Assembly (NCBI GenBank): GCA_934232845.1
Contig: CAKQGD010000005.1
Location: 3,134-67,133, forward strand
Length of the DNA stretch: 64,000 bases
Origin: an uncultured Oscillospiraceae bacterium
Lineage (GTDB): Bacteria; Bacillota; Clostridia; Oscillospirales; Ruminococcaceae
Direction of reading: 5' to 3'
A program made the position numbers and the translations under genes. Of the stretch, positions 37,328 to 45,775 are shown piece by piece (the first letter of the stretch is position 1; each line of letters starts with the position of its first letter). The notes under the pieces are model-generated. The model worked only from the letters and a program-made list of their open reading frames with translations, was not told the origin of the DNA and ran no database searches.

Positions 37328-37972
37328 ATGACTAAAAAGGCAAGCACTTTCATCCCGGAAAATTCCGCTGCGTCCCAGCTGAGAAAGGAGAAGCTGTCGG
37401 CTCTGCTGATTGAAGATAAAGAAACATCCGATCCGCCGATTGTGAAGGATGAGGGAGCCTCGGAAATCATGGAAACGACGGTCGTCGGCGAATCCGCCGT
37501 GGTGGAAGGCGATCTTTGCACCGCGGGGAACCTGCAGATTCTCGGAATGGTGCGCGGTGATGTGCAGGCGGGAGGAAATGTGATCGTCTCCGGGTGTGTG
37601 GAGGGCTGCATCTGCGGGGAGTCCATCTCTCTCGACGGCTGCGCGGTGCGGGGCGACGTGACGGCAAGGGGAGAGCTTTCCGTCCGATGCGGTACGGTGG
37701 TGTCCGGAAATCTCTGCGCGGACAGCGCCGCCGTTAACGGCAAGGTGCGCGGCTCCGTGACGGCGCAGGAGGCCGTTGTACTGCAGAACGACGCCTTTGT
37801 CATCGGCGCGGTCACCGGATCGACGGTCACGATGCAGGAAGGAACGGCCCTGTTCGGAGAGGTCCGCGTTGTCAGCCGGGAGCAGGACAAGGCGCTGGCC
37901 GAGGACTTTGAAAAAATTCTCGACAGCCGTATAAAAGCAAAAGATGCAAAGCCGCACGGCGCGCCGGCATAA
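37328..37972 (+). CDS. Bactofilin family polymer-forming protein
   Basis: A 214-residue protein with the bactofilin beta-helix, seen as hexapeptide-like repeats between residues ~60 and 180 (VVEGDLCTAGNLQILGMVRG, DVQAGGNVIVSGCVEGCICG). Flanking tails are disordered, as usual. Bactofilins self-assemble into filaments that organise the envelope and division or sporulation sites. I chose the ATG at 37328 (GGAGGG upstream), since the long upstream frame lies antisense in the aminotransferase gene. Confidence 0.88.
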   Translation: MTKKASTFIPENSAASQLRKEKLSALLIEDKETSDPPIVKDEGASEIMETTVVGESAVVEGDLCTAGNLQILGMVRGDVQAGGNVIVSGCVEGCICGESISLDGCAVRGDVTARGELSVRCGTVVSGNLCADSAAVNGKVRGSVTAQEAVVLQNDAFVIGAVTGSTVTMQEGTALFGEVRVVSREQDKALAEDFEKILDSRIKAKDAKPHGAPA

Positions 37973-38047
37973 CCGCAAAAAAGCAAAGACGTTTGGCAAA
38001 ACGCCTCTGCCGGAGCACCGCCAAAACCAATGGCCAAAAAAGAAAAA

Positions 38048-38071
38048 GGCGGCCGAAAAACTTCGGCCGCC
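38048..38071 (-). terminator. Terminator of the DUF308-like gene
   Basis: GGCGGCCGAA-AAAC-TTCGGCCGCC hairpin; on the minus strand it is followed by TTTTTCTTTTTT. Confidence 0.85.
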
Positions 38072-38085
38072 GCGAAAACGCTGTG

Positions 38086-38709
38086 TCATGCATCGCCGCC
38101 CGGGGTGGAGGGATCGTCTTCTTTCGCCTCGGTGTAGGAGGCCTCCAAGGGCTCGGAGGCTTTTTCCTTGGCGGCAAACAGACGCGAAAGACGGAAAATC
38201 AAAAACAGATCGATTACGCCGTTGTAGATCAGCACGGCGCCGATCAGCATAACGAGCGCCGCAAAGGATGCAAACGGATTGAGCAGAATAACGGCCGCCA
38301 GTAAGACGGTGAGCAGAGAGACGATCATCGCGGGCGCCCAGCCCGCAAACCCGGCGCGGCGGATATGAAAGGCCGCCTGCAGTTCGACAAGGCCGTGCAG
38401 CAGAATAAACGCGCCGAATACATACTGCAGCAGCGAGATCACGGATTCGGGCCGCAGCAGAAGCCAGAGACCGAGCACCGCAAGAACGATGCCGAGAAAG
38501 AGATCGAGCTGAAAGGCCGACAGCATGCCCCGTCCTCTGAAATAGGAAACAAGATACCAGACGCCCAGCACGAGCAGAGAGGCGCCCAGCGCCATGCACA
38601 TCCACCGGACGGACGTTTCGGGGAAGGTGAAAAGCACCCCGCCGATGAAAAAGGAGACAAGCGCGGCGGCAATACTGCTTTTTCTGCGTGCGCGCAGGAT
38701 GGAGTTCAT
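38086..38709 (-). CDS. DUF308/HdeD-like membrane protein
   Basis: A 207-residue integral membrane protein with six hydrophobic helices in three repeated pairs, typical of the DUF308 family related to HdeD. FLGIVLAVLGLWLLLRPES and VFGAFILLHGLVELQAAF are the diagnostic repeats. The C-terminal ~35 residues are hydrophilic and acidic. Role unknown; E. coli HdeD is linked to acid stress. ATG start, weak ribosome binding site. Single gene. Confidence 0.8.
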   Translation of the reverse strand: MNSILRARRKSSIAAALVSFFIGGVLFTFPETSVRWMCMALGASLLVLGVWYLVSYFRGRGMLSAFQLDLFLGIVLAVLGLWLLLRPESVISLLQYVFGAFILLHGLVELQAAFHIRRAGFAGWAPAMIVSLLTVLLAAVILLNPFASFAALVMLIGAVLIYNGVIDLFLIFRLSRLFAAKEKASEPLEASYTEAKEDDPSTPGGDA

Positions 38710-38856
38710 AGAAATCCCTCATTTCCGTGCGGCCCGCCGCAAACGGCAAGGCGCACTTGATATCAGGCCGCCTTTCTCCCTTTCGGGCAGGGCGGCTTTT
38801 ATACGGTGAAAACTCCATGAGGGCGCAAAAGAAAAAGGAACGGATGCCGAAAACGG

Positions 38857-39411
38857 TTATGTTTCGTTGAAATGAGCGGTCCTCATGGCCCGGCGGAACA
38901 CCGGAAGCAGGATCAGTGCGAATACAACGGCAATCGCCGCGTTTGTCAGAGAGGAAACAGCCTTTGTCGCCAGCTTGACAAGAACGGTCTCCATCGGGTT
39001 TCTAAGATACCAGTATTCTTTGATAAAAGATTTCGCAAGGTACAAGGCGACATAAGTCAGACTGCCCGCGGCCGCGCCGAGCGCGTTCTGCACGGGGCGC
39101 TCGCCTTTTGCACCTTTTGCATAGCCGACTAAGCCCGCGACGGCGCCGAGCGCGAATTTCATCAGAAAGGTGATGGGCGCTTCCGCAGCGTAGAGCGGAT
39201 TCGTCAGATCGTAGAAGAACGCGCCGATTCCCGCGCAGAGGCCGCCGGAAACGGGGCCCAGCAGCAGGCCGGACAGCACGCAGAACACATTGCCGAAATG
39301 AATGCGCGAAATATCCCCGATCGGGATGGAGAAATAGTTGGAAAGAAAGCAGAAAGCGGCCATCAGGCCGATGAGCGCGATGCGGCGGGTGCGGTTGGTT
39401 TCACTTTTCAA
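38857..39411 (-). CDS. ECF transporter S component, probably for a vitamin B6-type substrate
   Basis: A 184-residue membrane protein with the FolT-like S-component layout of six helices (RIALIGLMAAFCFLSNYFSI, GDISRIHFGNVFCVLSGLLL). It would bind a vitamin and use shared EcfAAT energising subunits, which are not in the window. Start is TTG with GGAGGAG upstream. It lies 42 bp after the pyridoxal-kinase gene, in the same operon. From that context the substrate is likely a B6 vitamer. This is inference; no riboswitch was seen. Confidence 0.8.
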   Translation of the reverse strand: MKSETNRTRRIALIGLMAAFCFLSNYFSIPIGDISRIHFGNVFCVLSGLLLGPVSGGLCAGIGAFFYDLTNPLYAAEAPITFLMKFALGAVAGLVGYAKGAKGERPVQNALGAAAGSLTYVALYLAKSFIKEYWYLRNPMETVLVKLATKAVSSLTNAAIAVVFALILLPVFRRAMRTAHFNET

Positions 39412-39453
39412 GACAGATCTCCTCCAGTCGGCCGCGTCAGCCGACGGCGGCCT

Positions 39454-40317
39454 TTATAATAAATGATAATCCGAGCCGGTCCTGGAATGGATCAGCTCGC
39501 CGAGGAGCATCTCGAACATGACGCCGTAGCGCGGATCGGAGCCGTAGCTGTAGGTTGTGCGGATCGCAAGCTCGACAAAGCGGGCTGCACGCCCCATCGC
39601 AATGGGCAGGCTGTCTCCCGACAGCAGGCCGCCCGTCAGCACGGCGGCGAACAGGTCGCCCGTGCCGGGGTAGCTCGCCGGAATATACTCGCCCGACGTG
39701 TACCAGAACTTGCCGTTTTCCCGGTCGTAGCCCAGATTGGCCAGCCGTTCGCCGAGACTGAGCTGCGCGCCGGTAATCACGACGCGCGAGGGTCCCAGCT
39801 CCGACAGCCGCACCAGCAGGCTGCGTGCCTGCCCGGCGGTGATGGCGCCCGGTTCGTAGGATTCCCCCAAAAGCAGGGAAACCTCGGTCATGTTGGGCGT
39901 GATCACGTCTGCGCAGGAGACAAGCGAACGCATGCGGCGGCACATTTCTTCGGTGACGGTACGGTAACGGCGGCCGTGATCGCCCAGCACGGGATCGACG
40001 ACGGCGAGCGCCTCGGGATACGCGCCGAAGAACTGCTCACACGGATCAAACTGCTCCTGCGAGCCGAGAAATCCGCTGTACACGCATTCAAATTCAACTT
40101 TCAGCGAGCGGTAATGCGCAAGCGCGGCCGCGGGATAGTCGGTCAGGTCGCGCATGACGACGCTGCCGAGTCCGCCGGTGTGTGCGGAAAGAACGGCGGT
40201 CGGCACGGGGCAGACCTGCATTCCCATGGCGGAAAGCACGGGCGAGATCACGGTGAGCGAGCACCGGCCGAAGCCGGACAGGTCATGGATGGCGGCGATG
40301 CGTTTGGGTCGGTTCAT
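39454..40317 (-). CDS. pdxY: Pyridoxal/pyridoxamine kinase
   Basis: A 287-residue PfkB/ribokinase-superfamily enzyme that phosphorylates B6 vitamers to make pyridoxal phosphate. The N-terminus IAAIHDLSGFGRCSLTVISP is diagnostic for PdxK/PdxY-like kinases. Next come LSAHTGGLGSVVMRDLT and VVDPVLGDHGRRY. PGTGDLFAAVLTGGLLSGD holds the catalytic GTGD motif. ATG with AGAGGCG upstream. First gene of a kinase-S-component unit, a salvage pair for import and trapping of a B6 vitamer. A hydroxymethylpyrimidine kinase is less likely from the motifs. Confidence 0.87.
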   Translation of the reverse strand: MNRPKRIAAIHDLSGFGRCSLTVISPVLSAMGMQVCPVPTAVLSAHTGGLGSVVMRDLTDYPAAALAHYRSLKVEFECVYSGFLGSQEQFDPCEQFFGAYPEALAVVDPVLGDHGRRYRTVTEEMCRRMRSLVSCADVITPNMTEVSLLLGESYEPGAITAGQARSLLVRLSELGPSRVVITGAQLSLGERLANLGYDRENGKFWYTSGEYIPASYPGTGDLFAAVLTGGLLSGDSLPIAMGRAARFVELAIRTTYSYGSDPRYGVMFEMLLGELIHSRTGSDYHLL

Positions 40318-40603
40318 AATGCGCCTCTTTATCTGTATGATAACGCAGTCCTGCGCAGATTTCCAATCGGAGAGAAAAGCGGTTCAAAGGAATATGTATA
40401 GGCAAAAACAACCAAAAAATCAAAAAAAGTGAAAAACATTTCAAGCTTAAACTTGCGTTTTTCTTCGCCCTTGAAAGGCGCAGAAAGAAGAACTGGGCAA
40501 AAGCACTGCGGCAGCCAAGGTTTTCCGCCGTGCAATTGTGAGTTTGATAGAATTGCGGCGGCATATCCGGCGCAAACTAATTTCGCAGGAGGTGGAAGAA
40601 CAA
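40318..40603. other. Intergenic stretch with a hairpin
   Basis: CCGCCGTGCAATT and AATTGCGGCGG (40525-40561) can form a bulged stem upstream of the small gene at 40604. No gene seen. Confidence 0.4.
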
Positions 40604-40792
40604 ATGAAAAAAGGAATGTCCTCAGCGATCACAGGGGTCGCGGTAGGCATGGCGGTAGGAACCGCCGCATGGATGATGGCGGAGCGCCCCTCAAGCGCCG
40701 GACGCAAGGCAAAACGCCTGAAGAAATCAGCGGAACGCGCTCTGACAAGCGCGGGTACGGTGATTGATGAGCTGACCGGCCTGATGCACTGA
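40604..40792 (+). CDS. Small hydrophobic protein
   Basis: A 62-residue protein with a Gly/Ala-rich hydrophobic helix (SAITGVAVGMAVGTAAWMMA) and a basic C-terminal half. The pattern recalls YtxH- or DUF3918-like small membrane proteins. CAGGAGGTGG precedes the ATG at 40604, which supports translation. Function unknown. Confidence 0.7.
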   Translation: MKKGMSSAITGVAVGMAVGTAAWMMAERPSSAGRKAKRLKKSAERALTSAGTVIDELTGLMH

Positions 40793-40805
40793 CCGCCGAA
40801 TGAGA

Positions 40806-40851
40806 AGAACCCGCAGCGCGCCGGCTAAAACCGGTATGGCCTGCGGGTTCT
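40806..40851. terminator. Bidirectional terminator
   Basis: AGAACCCGCAG and CTGCGGGTTCT arms enclose an inner CCGG/CCGG hairpin and are followed by TTT. It serves the small plus-strand gene and the convergent Nudix gene. Confidence 0.8.
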
Positions 40852-40861
40852 TTTCGCTTTT

Positions 40862-41284
40862 TTACGCTCCCTTGGGGGAGGCTCCGAGATACTCCATCGC
40901 CATAGTGATGAGCGTGCGGTCGTTTTTAAACGTCACGGCACGCAGGGCCTCTTCGATCGGGGCCCAGCGAAGCTCGCTGATTTCCTCCTCCTGACGGACA
41001 AGGGCGGCGTCTTTTGCTTCGCCGAGAAAATAGACGACCTGTTTTTTGACGCCCGGCTTCGGATAATACTCGACCGCGTGGCGGAATCCGTCCCGCAGGG
41101 TAACGGTTGCGCCGGTTTCTTCAAAAATTTCGCGGTGCGCGGTTTGCTCTTCTGTTTCACCGGCTTCCACATGTCCCTTTGGAAAGGACCAGTGGCCGCC
41201 GTGTCGGTGTCGCAGGAGAAGCAGCATCAGCGCGTCGTCTTCATACCGATATACCAGCGCGCCGCACGACTTTTCCCGTTTCAA
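40862..41284 (-). CDS. Nudix hydrolase, Ap4A hydrolase-like
   Basis: A 140-residue Nudix enzyme. The Nudix box GHVEAGETEEQTAHREIFEE-TG fits the Gx5Ex7REUxEExGU pattern fully. The N-terminus KREKSCGALVYRYE and the WSFPKGH segment resemble bacterial diadenosine tetraphosphatases. It hydrolyses nucleoside diphosphate-linked substrates. Start is TTG at 41284 with GGGGGTG upstream. Single gene, convergent with the small gene at 40604. Confidence 0.88.
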   Translation of the reverse strand: MKREKSCGALVYRYEDDALMLLLLRHRHGGHWSFPKGHVEAGETEEQTAHREIFEETGATVTLRDGFRHAVEYYPKPGVKKQVVYFLGEAKDAALVRQEEEISELRWAPIEEALRAVTFKNDRTLITMAMEYLGASPKGA

Positions 41285-41385
41285 TCCATTTCACCCCCGG
41301 ATTGCATGATACTACAATCTATACTATACCACGTTTGAGGCAAAAGAAAAAGCTTTTTTATAAATTTCACGCAAGAGAGGATTTC

Positions 41386-41414
41386 TTGACAAGACGAATG
41401 CGCACGTGTACAAT
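41386..41414 (+). promoter_or_regulatory. Consensus promoter of tRNA-Arg
   Basis: TTGACA (41386-41391), 17-bp spacer, TACAAT (41409-41414). The tRNA starts 25 bp later. Confidence 0.85.
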
Positions 41415-41438
41415 AAACCGGAAAGCAAGAGAAAATTT

Positions 41439-41515
41439 GTCTCCGTAGCTCAGCAGGATAGAGCGTTCGCCTCCTAAGCGAAAGGCCGCGCGTTCGAATC
41501 GCGCCGGGGACGCCA
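41439..41515 (+). tRNA. tRNA-Arg (anticodon CCT)
   Basis: A 77-nt tRNA with acceptor GTCTCCG paired to CGGGGAC, D-arm GCTC/GAGC, anticodon stem TTCGC/GCGAA with loop CTCCTAA (anticodon CCT, reading AGG), and the GTTCGAATC T-arm. CCA is encoded at 41513-41515. Followed by a terminator. Confidence 0.96.
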
Positions 41516-41542
41516 TGTCAGAGCGCATTGTGCTCCCGCAGC

Positions 41543-41570
41543 AAAAAAACAGTCTTCGGACTGTTTTTTT
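41543..41570 (+). terminator. Terminator after tRNA-Arg
   Basis: AAAAAAACAGTC-TTCG-GACTGTTTTTTT, a perfect stem with a UUCG tetraloop. Confidence 0.93.
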
Positions 41571-41780
41571 GTTTCGTTTGCTTCACAGCTTCTCTTTTTT
41601 TGACAAAAAGCCGCGTTCGTGCATGGATTCGGATGCAAGGGCTTATTTTTTCGACGATTGCAGAAGACGTTGGCATGACCTCTTTTGCGGCGTGCGGATG
41701 AAGAGAATCCGTTTGCATTTTGCGCCGGGGACATAAAACGAAACCAAAACAGAAACGGCTTAAAAAGAAAGGAACGATCA

Positions 41781-42068
41781 ATGAAAAAGGCGGCGTCAGG
41801 GCAATTGTCAAAATTTTGTTTGTTCGCGTTTCCCTGTTACTGGACCTTGGCGGTGATGTGTATCGCCTTGGCGGTTTGGAAAACAGGATTCAGTGATCCC
41901 GACTTCATTTCTGCGGCATGGCTCAGCATTGCGATCATAGCCGCCGCGGTTCTGCTCATGAAGAAAGATTACTGGGTCATCTTGCCGATGATTGCACTGG
42001 GGATCTCTATCGCACTGCAGAGGATCAGCATGCCGAACGTATCTTTCGAATCTATGGCGCATATTTGA
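41781..42068 (+). CDS. Small membrane protein of unknown function
   Basis: A 95-residue protein with three hydrophobic helices (FCLFAFPCYWTLAVMCIALA, AWLSIAIIAAAVLLM, YWVILPMIALGISIAL). AAAGGAACG precedes the ATG at 41781. It lies in the accessory stretch downstream of the tRNA. No family recognised. Confidence 0.6.
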   Translation: MKKAASGQLSKFCLFAFPCYWTLAVMCIALAVWKTGFSDPDFISAAWLSIAIIAAAVLLMKKDYWVILPMIALGISIALQRISMPNVSFESMAHI

Positions 42069-42309
42069 TTTCTCATTATTTGTATGCGGTATCATTGTAT
42101 GGAAAGCCAGAAAAAAGAGCGGGTGTAAAAACAGCGGATATTTTGCTTTTTGACTTTATAGTCGGGGGTTCTCTGTCAATGCGCGGGCTCGCTTTTGCAG
42201 ATCAGACGAAGGCAAAAAGAAAAGCCTGTTAAAACCGCGTCGAGCCTCGGCGGGACGGCCGATTCGCCGAAATGCAACCTGCAGTTGCGCGGTTTCAAGG
42301 TGCGGCTTC

Positions 42310-42338
42310 TTGTCTGCAGCCTTCCCTTTTGATAAAAT
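42310..42338 (+). promoter_or_regulatory. Promoter of the XRE gene
   Basis: TTGTCT (42310-42315), 17-bp spacer, TAAAAT (42333-42338), 24 bp before the ATG. Confidence 0.6.
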
Positions 42339-42362
42339 GGCGGTGGAAAGGAGCTGACAAAG

Positions 42363-43022
42363 ATGGAGTTTTCCTCTCAGCTTGTTCGGTGCAGAAAGCA
42401 AAAAGGACTCAGTCAGGAGGAACTGGCCGGACGGCTCGGCGTGTCGCGGCAGGCCGTCAGCAAGTGGGAAACGGGCGAAGCGCTTCCCGATCTGCAAAAA
42501 GCGTTTCTGCTCTCCGAGGCGCTGGGCGTGGGGCTGGATCAGCTCTGTAAAGGAAGCGCCGAAGCCGAACCGCCGCAGCAGGAAAAAGCCGCTGCGGCCC
42601 GCGGGCGGTTTTCGCTGCGCACGCTTTTGGCATGTCTGCTGTGCTTTGCGGCGGGAATATGGCTCGGAATCCGTCAGCCCGCAAAGCCCGTGGAAACGGA
42701 CGGCGCAGCCGCACTGCCCGATACGATCTCTGTGGACGGGGTAAGCTTTTCGACCTTTGGCGGGGCGCTTTCATATCGCTTTGTGCCGAGCGTAGTGGGA
42801 GAGGATTATACCTACCGGATCACCTTTACCGGGGCCGAAGGCGGCCCGCGCAGCTTTGAGGTATCCTGTGACGGCGGCCTCTGCAGCGGAACCGCCGAAC
42901 TGCCCGAGCGGGATGTATACGACGTTACCGTGCGAATCGAAAACGAAAAAGAGGGCAGGGCCGTTTTGGCCGCGCGGGATCTGAGCTTTTCGATTTCGCA
43001 GAGCGAAGCTGTGTGGTCTTGA
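42363..43022 (+). CDS. XRE-family transcriptional regulator with membrane anchor
   Basis: A 219-residue protein. Residues ~5-60 form a Cro/CI helix-turn-helix (LVRCRKQKGLSQEELAGRL, GVSRQAVSKWETGEALPDL). A single hydrophobic helix (TLLACLLCFAAGIWLGI, around residue 95) follows, then an extracytoplasmic domain of about 110 residues. This layout suggests a one-component membrane sensor, with the HTH inside and the sensing domain outside. ATG with AAAGGAG. Target unknown. Confidence 0.85.
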   Translation: MEFSSQLVRCRKQKGLSQEELAGRLGVSRQAVSKWETGEALPDLQKAFLLSEALGVGLDQLCKGSAEAEPPQQEKAAAARGRFSLRTLLACLLCFAAGIWLGIRQPAKPVETDGAAALPDTISVDGVSFSTFGGALSYRFVPSVVGEDYTYRITFTGAEGGPRSFEVSCDGGLCSGTAELPERDVYDVTVRIENEKEGRAVLAARDLSFSISQSEAVWS

Positions 43023-43324
43023 GAATGCTTGAGGCCGCAAAACAGGAACGGGTATTTTTAACATACGGGAATACCGGGATGCGCCCGATGCTGGAGGAAC
43101 TGAAGGAGAACGTGTGCCGCCTGTAGAAATTGTGGTCTGTGGAATGTGGATGGATCGGGCTGTCGCTTCAACGGGCGTGGAATATTCTTTGATTTATATC
43201 ACGGCGCGGATTCGGTTATATATATTCCCGCAATGCGGGCGGAAGCTCCATCGTGATATTCGCAAAAACGGAAAAGCGGTGCCGCCTTCTTTTCGTTATA
43301 TTGTAAGGGAAAGGCGGTGAAACG
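43023..43324. other. Intergenic stretch with possible gene fragment and inverted repeats
   Basis: A 33-codon frame at 43025-43126 (VFLTYGNTGMRPMLEELKEN) looks protein-like but lacks a ribosome binding site; it may be a fragment. ATATCACG (43196-43203) and CGTGATAT (43252-43259) are inverted arms around the hairpin CCCGC-AAT-GCGGG at 43227-43239, possibly an AraC operator. Confidence 0.35.
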
Positions 43325-44140
43325 ATGGGTTACCGTGAGGACATGGAGAAATGCCGTGCGTATATCGATGAGCATCTGACGGAGGATGTGACGCCGCAGG
43401 CCCTGGCCGGGCTGTTCAGCTATTCCTACTGCCACTTCTGCCATGTATTCCGGGCGGTGAACGGCATGGCCGTGGGTGCGTATTTGCGCGACCGGCGTCT
43501 GTGCCGTGCAGCTTCGGAGCTGCTCGACGGCAAAAGCGTCACAACTGCGGCAATGGACTGCGGCTTCGATACACACTCCGGTTTTACCCGCGCATTTTGC
43601 CGCCGATTCGGGATGAACCCGACAGAGTACAGAAAAGCGAAAGGCGGTAGATTCAAAATGACACCTGAGATCAAAAGGCTTGAGGCATTCACGGCGGTGG
43701 GCTATTCTCTCGCTCCCCCGGAGGGGGACATGGACATTCTGGATAACGGTGCTTACTGGCTAGGCAAGGACTTCCGCGCGGTCAGCAAGGAGGATTATGC
43801 GAAGCTGACCTATCCCGGTTATGCTGAGATCGGCGCATGGATGCATCCCTCGGACGAGACCGGAGAATTTTACTATTTTCTCGGCCCTATGACAAAGGAC
43901 AAGAGATTCATCCCGGATGGAATGGTTGCCCTCGACGTTCCCGCAGCCGAGTACGCGGTCTTTGCCGTTCCCAAGGCGGACAGCGAGGTGGGACTGAACG
44001 AGAATGTCAAAAAGACGTGGAAGTTCATATTTAACGACTGGCTTGACGGCAGCGGCTACAAGTTCGATCATACGGCGATGGACTTTGAGTATTACCTTGG
44101 CGAGGATACATTTATTTATGTGCCGGTGGTGAAGAAGTAA
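43325..44140 (+). CDS. AraC-family regulator with GyrI-like effector domain
   Basis: A 271-residue regulator. Residues ~8-108 hold two helix-turn-helix motifs (VTPQALAGLFSYSYCHFCHV, VTTAAMDCGFDTHSGFTRAF). The C-terminal ~155 residues are a GyrI/BmrR-like ligand domain (RLEAFTAVGYSL, VALDVPAAEYAVFAVPKA, EYYLGEDTFIYVPV). Such proteins sense small drug-like molecules. AAAGGCGG precedes the ATG. A long hairpin follows the stop. No obvious adjacent target. Confidence 0.88.
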   Translation: MGYREDMEKCRAYIDEHLTEDVTPQALAGLFSYSYCHFCHVFRAVNGMAVGAYLRDRRLCRAASELLDGKSVTTAAMDCGFDTHSGFTRAFCRRFGMNPTEYRKAKGGRFKMTPEIKRLEAFTAVGYSLAPPEGDMDILDNGAYWLGKDFRAVSKEDYAKLTYPGYAEIGAWMHPSDETGEFYYFLGPMTKDKRFIPDGMVALDVPAAEYAVFAVPKADSEVGLNENVKKTWKFIFNDWLDGSGYKFDHTAMDFEYYLGEDTFIYVPVVKK

Positions 44141-44169
44141 CCGTTACCCCGCCATGCCTCTAAACTGAT

Positions 44170-44209
44170 AACAGCAGCAGCGAGAGAGAATGCTCTCGCT
44201 GCTGCTGTT
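44170..44209 (+). terminator. Long perfect hairpin after the AraC gene
   Basis: AACAGCAGCAGCGAGAG and CTCTCGCTGCTGCTGTT, a 17-bp perfect stem with loop AGAATG. No T run follows, so it may be a processing or stability element. Confidence 0.6.
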
Positions 44210-44650
44210 GCCCTATATCGGGGCTGCCATCGGCGGTCAACGATTTCCCCCTGCTTTATGTGCTGCTGATCGGCGGCATTTATCTGCTTGAGCTGATCTG
44301 TGCGGCTGTCGGACTGAGAAAATACAGCAAAGCCCTTCGGCACACCGATTACAAGCGATTTGAAGAATCCGACAACATGGCGCCCAGCAGCGTGCGGGTG
44401 CCTGTCTGCAACAAGGCGGCGGCCATCGCGGACAATACCCGCAGGCTCTTGGTTCTGGATTCTGTCCGTGGGCGCTCTGCTGCCGGAGGAAAACACCTTT
44501 CGTAAATACTCCAAGATCGATCGGCTGAGAAAGTTTTTCTGTTTGCGGGAATCGACAACCTTGGATACCGGCAGATCAACACCATTTATAAAGCGGAGGC
44601 GATGTTCGGTTTTCGCAAAAATCGTTCCAGCTGGGGAACGATTTAGCGCA
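44210..44650 (+). pseudogene. Decayed family 2 glycosyltransferase remnant
   Basis: Two separate pieces in different frames look like one protein. The first (44236-44460) has an N-terminal helix FPLLYVLLIGGIYLLELI, then RKYSKALRHTDYKRFEESDN and APSSVRVPVCNKAAAIADNT, close to the VSVLVPAYNEAATI motif of membrane GT2 enzymes. The second (44526-44645) reads VFLFAGIDNLGYRQINTIYK and FGFRKNRSSWGTI, like the GT2 C-terminus. The catalytic middle (DxD, QxxRW) is missing. Interpretation rests on remembered family patterns, so it is moderate. Confidence 0.5.
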
Positions 44651-44764
44651 GGGCCTTTCGGGAGGATTTCCAAAAAACGGGACAAAAGGCTTGAGACGGC
44701 CGCCGTTTCCTGCGGTGCACAGGGGAAAATGGTGTTTTTATGCGGGATTTTCCCGTTTTATCTA

Positions 44765-44792
44765 TTGCTTTTTTCGGCGGCGGGTTTATAAT
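44765..44792 (+). promoter_or_regulatory. Promoter of the tyrosine recombinase gene
   Basis: TTGCTT (44765-44770), 16-bp spacer, TATAAT (44787-44792). Transcription would start about 135 bp before the ATG and include the half-site at 44885-44901. Confidence 0.7.
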
Positions 44793-44884
44793 GAAATGTC
44801 GAAGTCTGCGGTTTAAGAATTCTGTGAGGCTGCACGAAAAAAAGAGAGCGTTTGAACAGCTTTTTTCTTAAAACGCGCCCATGC

Positions 44885-44901
44885 TCTGGACATAATACGG
44901 A
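44885..44901 (+). repeat. Half-site matching the recombinase sites
   Basis: TCTGGACATAA followed by TACGGA repeats the left arm end (GACATAA) and the core start (TAC) of the sites at 46093 and 46155. The right arm is absent. It lies in the leader of the recombinase gene. Confidence 0.4.
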
Positions 44902-44933
44902 TGAGAATTTCGAGAGCGGGGAGCGAATGAAAC

Positions 44934-45773
44934 ATGAATACAATGACTTTGCAGCAGATTGAGGACTACAAAACCCATCTGATCCGAGAGGAACGCAGTT
45001 TTGAAACGATCAGAAAATATATCCACGATGTGGAGGTTTTCTTTCGTTTTCTTCCGGCGGACAAGACGTTCTGCAAGGAAACCGTTCTTGCCTACAAGCA
45101 GATGCTGGCAGAGAACTACCGTGTTTCCAGCGCAAACAGCATGCTGGCGGCTTTGTCCGGCTTTCTGAGCTTTGCCGGTATGGAGAACTGCCGCGTCAAG
45201 CAGTTTCGGATGCAGCGGCGCACGTTTCGGGACGAATCCAAAGAGCTGACCCGGCAGGAATATGCCCGTCTGGTCAGAGCCGCGCAGCTGCGGCGGGACG
45301 AGAGGCTTGCCTTGCTGATTCAGACAATCTGCAGCACCGGGATCCGCGTCAGCGAGCACCGCTTTATCACTGCGGAAAGCCTGCGGTCCGGCAGTGTGCA
45401 GATCGCGAACAAGGGTAAGGTGCGCACGGTGCTTTTTCCCAAAGAGCTTTGCCGCCTGCTGCAGCGGTATTGCGAAAAAAACAAAATCCGAACCGGGCCG
45501 GTCTTTCTCTCGCGTAGAGGACGGCCTTTGAATCGTTCCAACATCTGGGTCCAGATGAAACGGCTGTGTACGGCGGCGGGAGTGGCGCCGGAAAAAGTCT
45601 TTCCCCACAATCTGCGCCATCTTTTTGCACTGACTTTTTACCGTCTGGAAAAAGATATTGTTCGTCTGGCCGATCTTTTGGGACATGCCAGTATCGAGAC
45701 CACCCGCATCTATACCTTTACCAGTCCTCAGGAACATGCCCGCGCCCTTTCCCGCATGCATCTGCTGCTGTAA
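44934..45773 (+). CDS. Tyrosine site-specific recombinase
   Basis: A 279-residue Xer/phage-integrase-type recombinase. The N-terminal SAM-like core-binding domain covers residues ~1-85. The catalytic domain holds all expected residues: R138 (TGIRVSE), K162 (ANKGKVRTV), H225-x-x-R228 (HNLRH), H251 (LLGHAS) and nucleophile Y260 (TRIYTF). It is small and lacks an extra arm-binding domain, like XerC/D or clostridial RecV-type invertases rather than large phage integrases. Three dif-like sites begin 3 bp after its stop. It most likely acts on them. Confidence 0.93.
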   Translation: MNTMTLQQIEDYKTHLIREERSFETIRKYIHDVEVFFRFLPADKTFCKETVLAYKQMLAENYRVSSANSMLAALSGFLSFAGMENCRVKQFRMQRRTFRDESKELTRQEYARLVRAAQLRRDERLALLIQTICSTGIRVSEHRFITAESLRSGSVQIANKGKVRTVLFPKELCRLLQRYCEKNKIRTGPVFLSRRGRPLNRSNIWVQMKRLCTAAGVAPEKVFPHNLRHLFALTFYRLEKDIVRLADLLGHASIETTRIYTFTSPQEHARALSRMHLLL

Positions 45774-45775
45774 AG

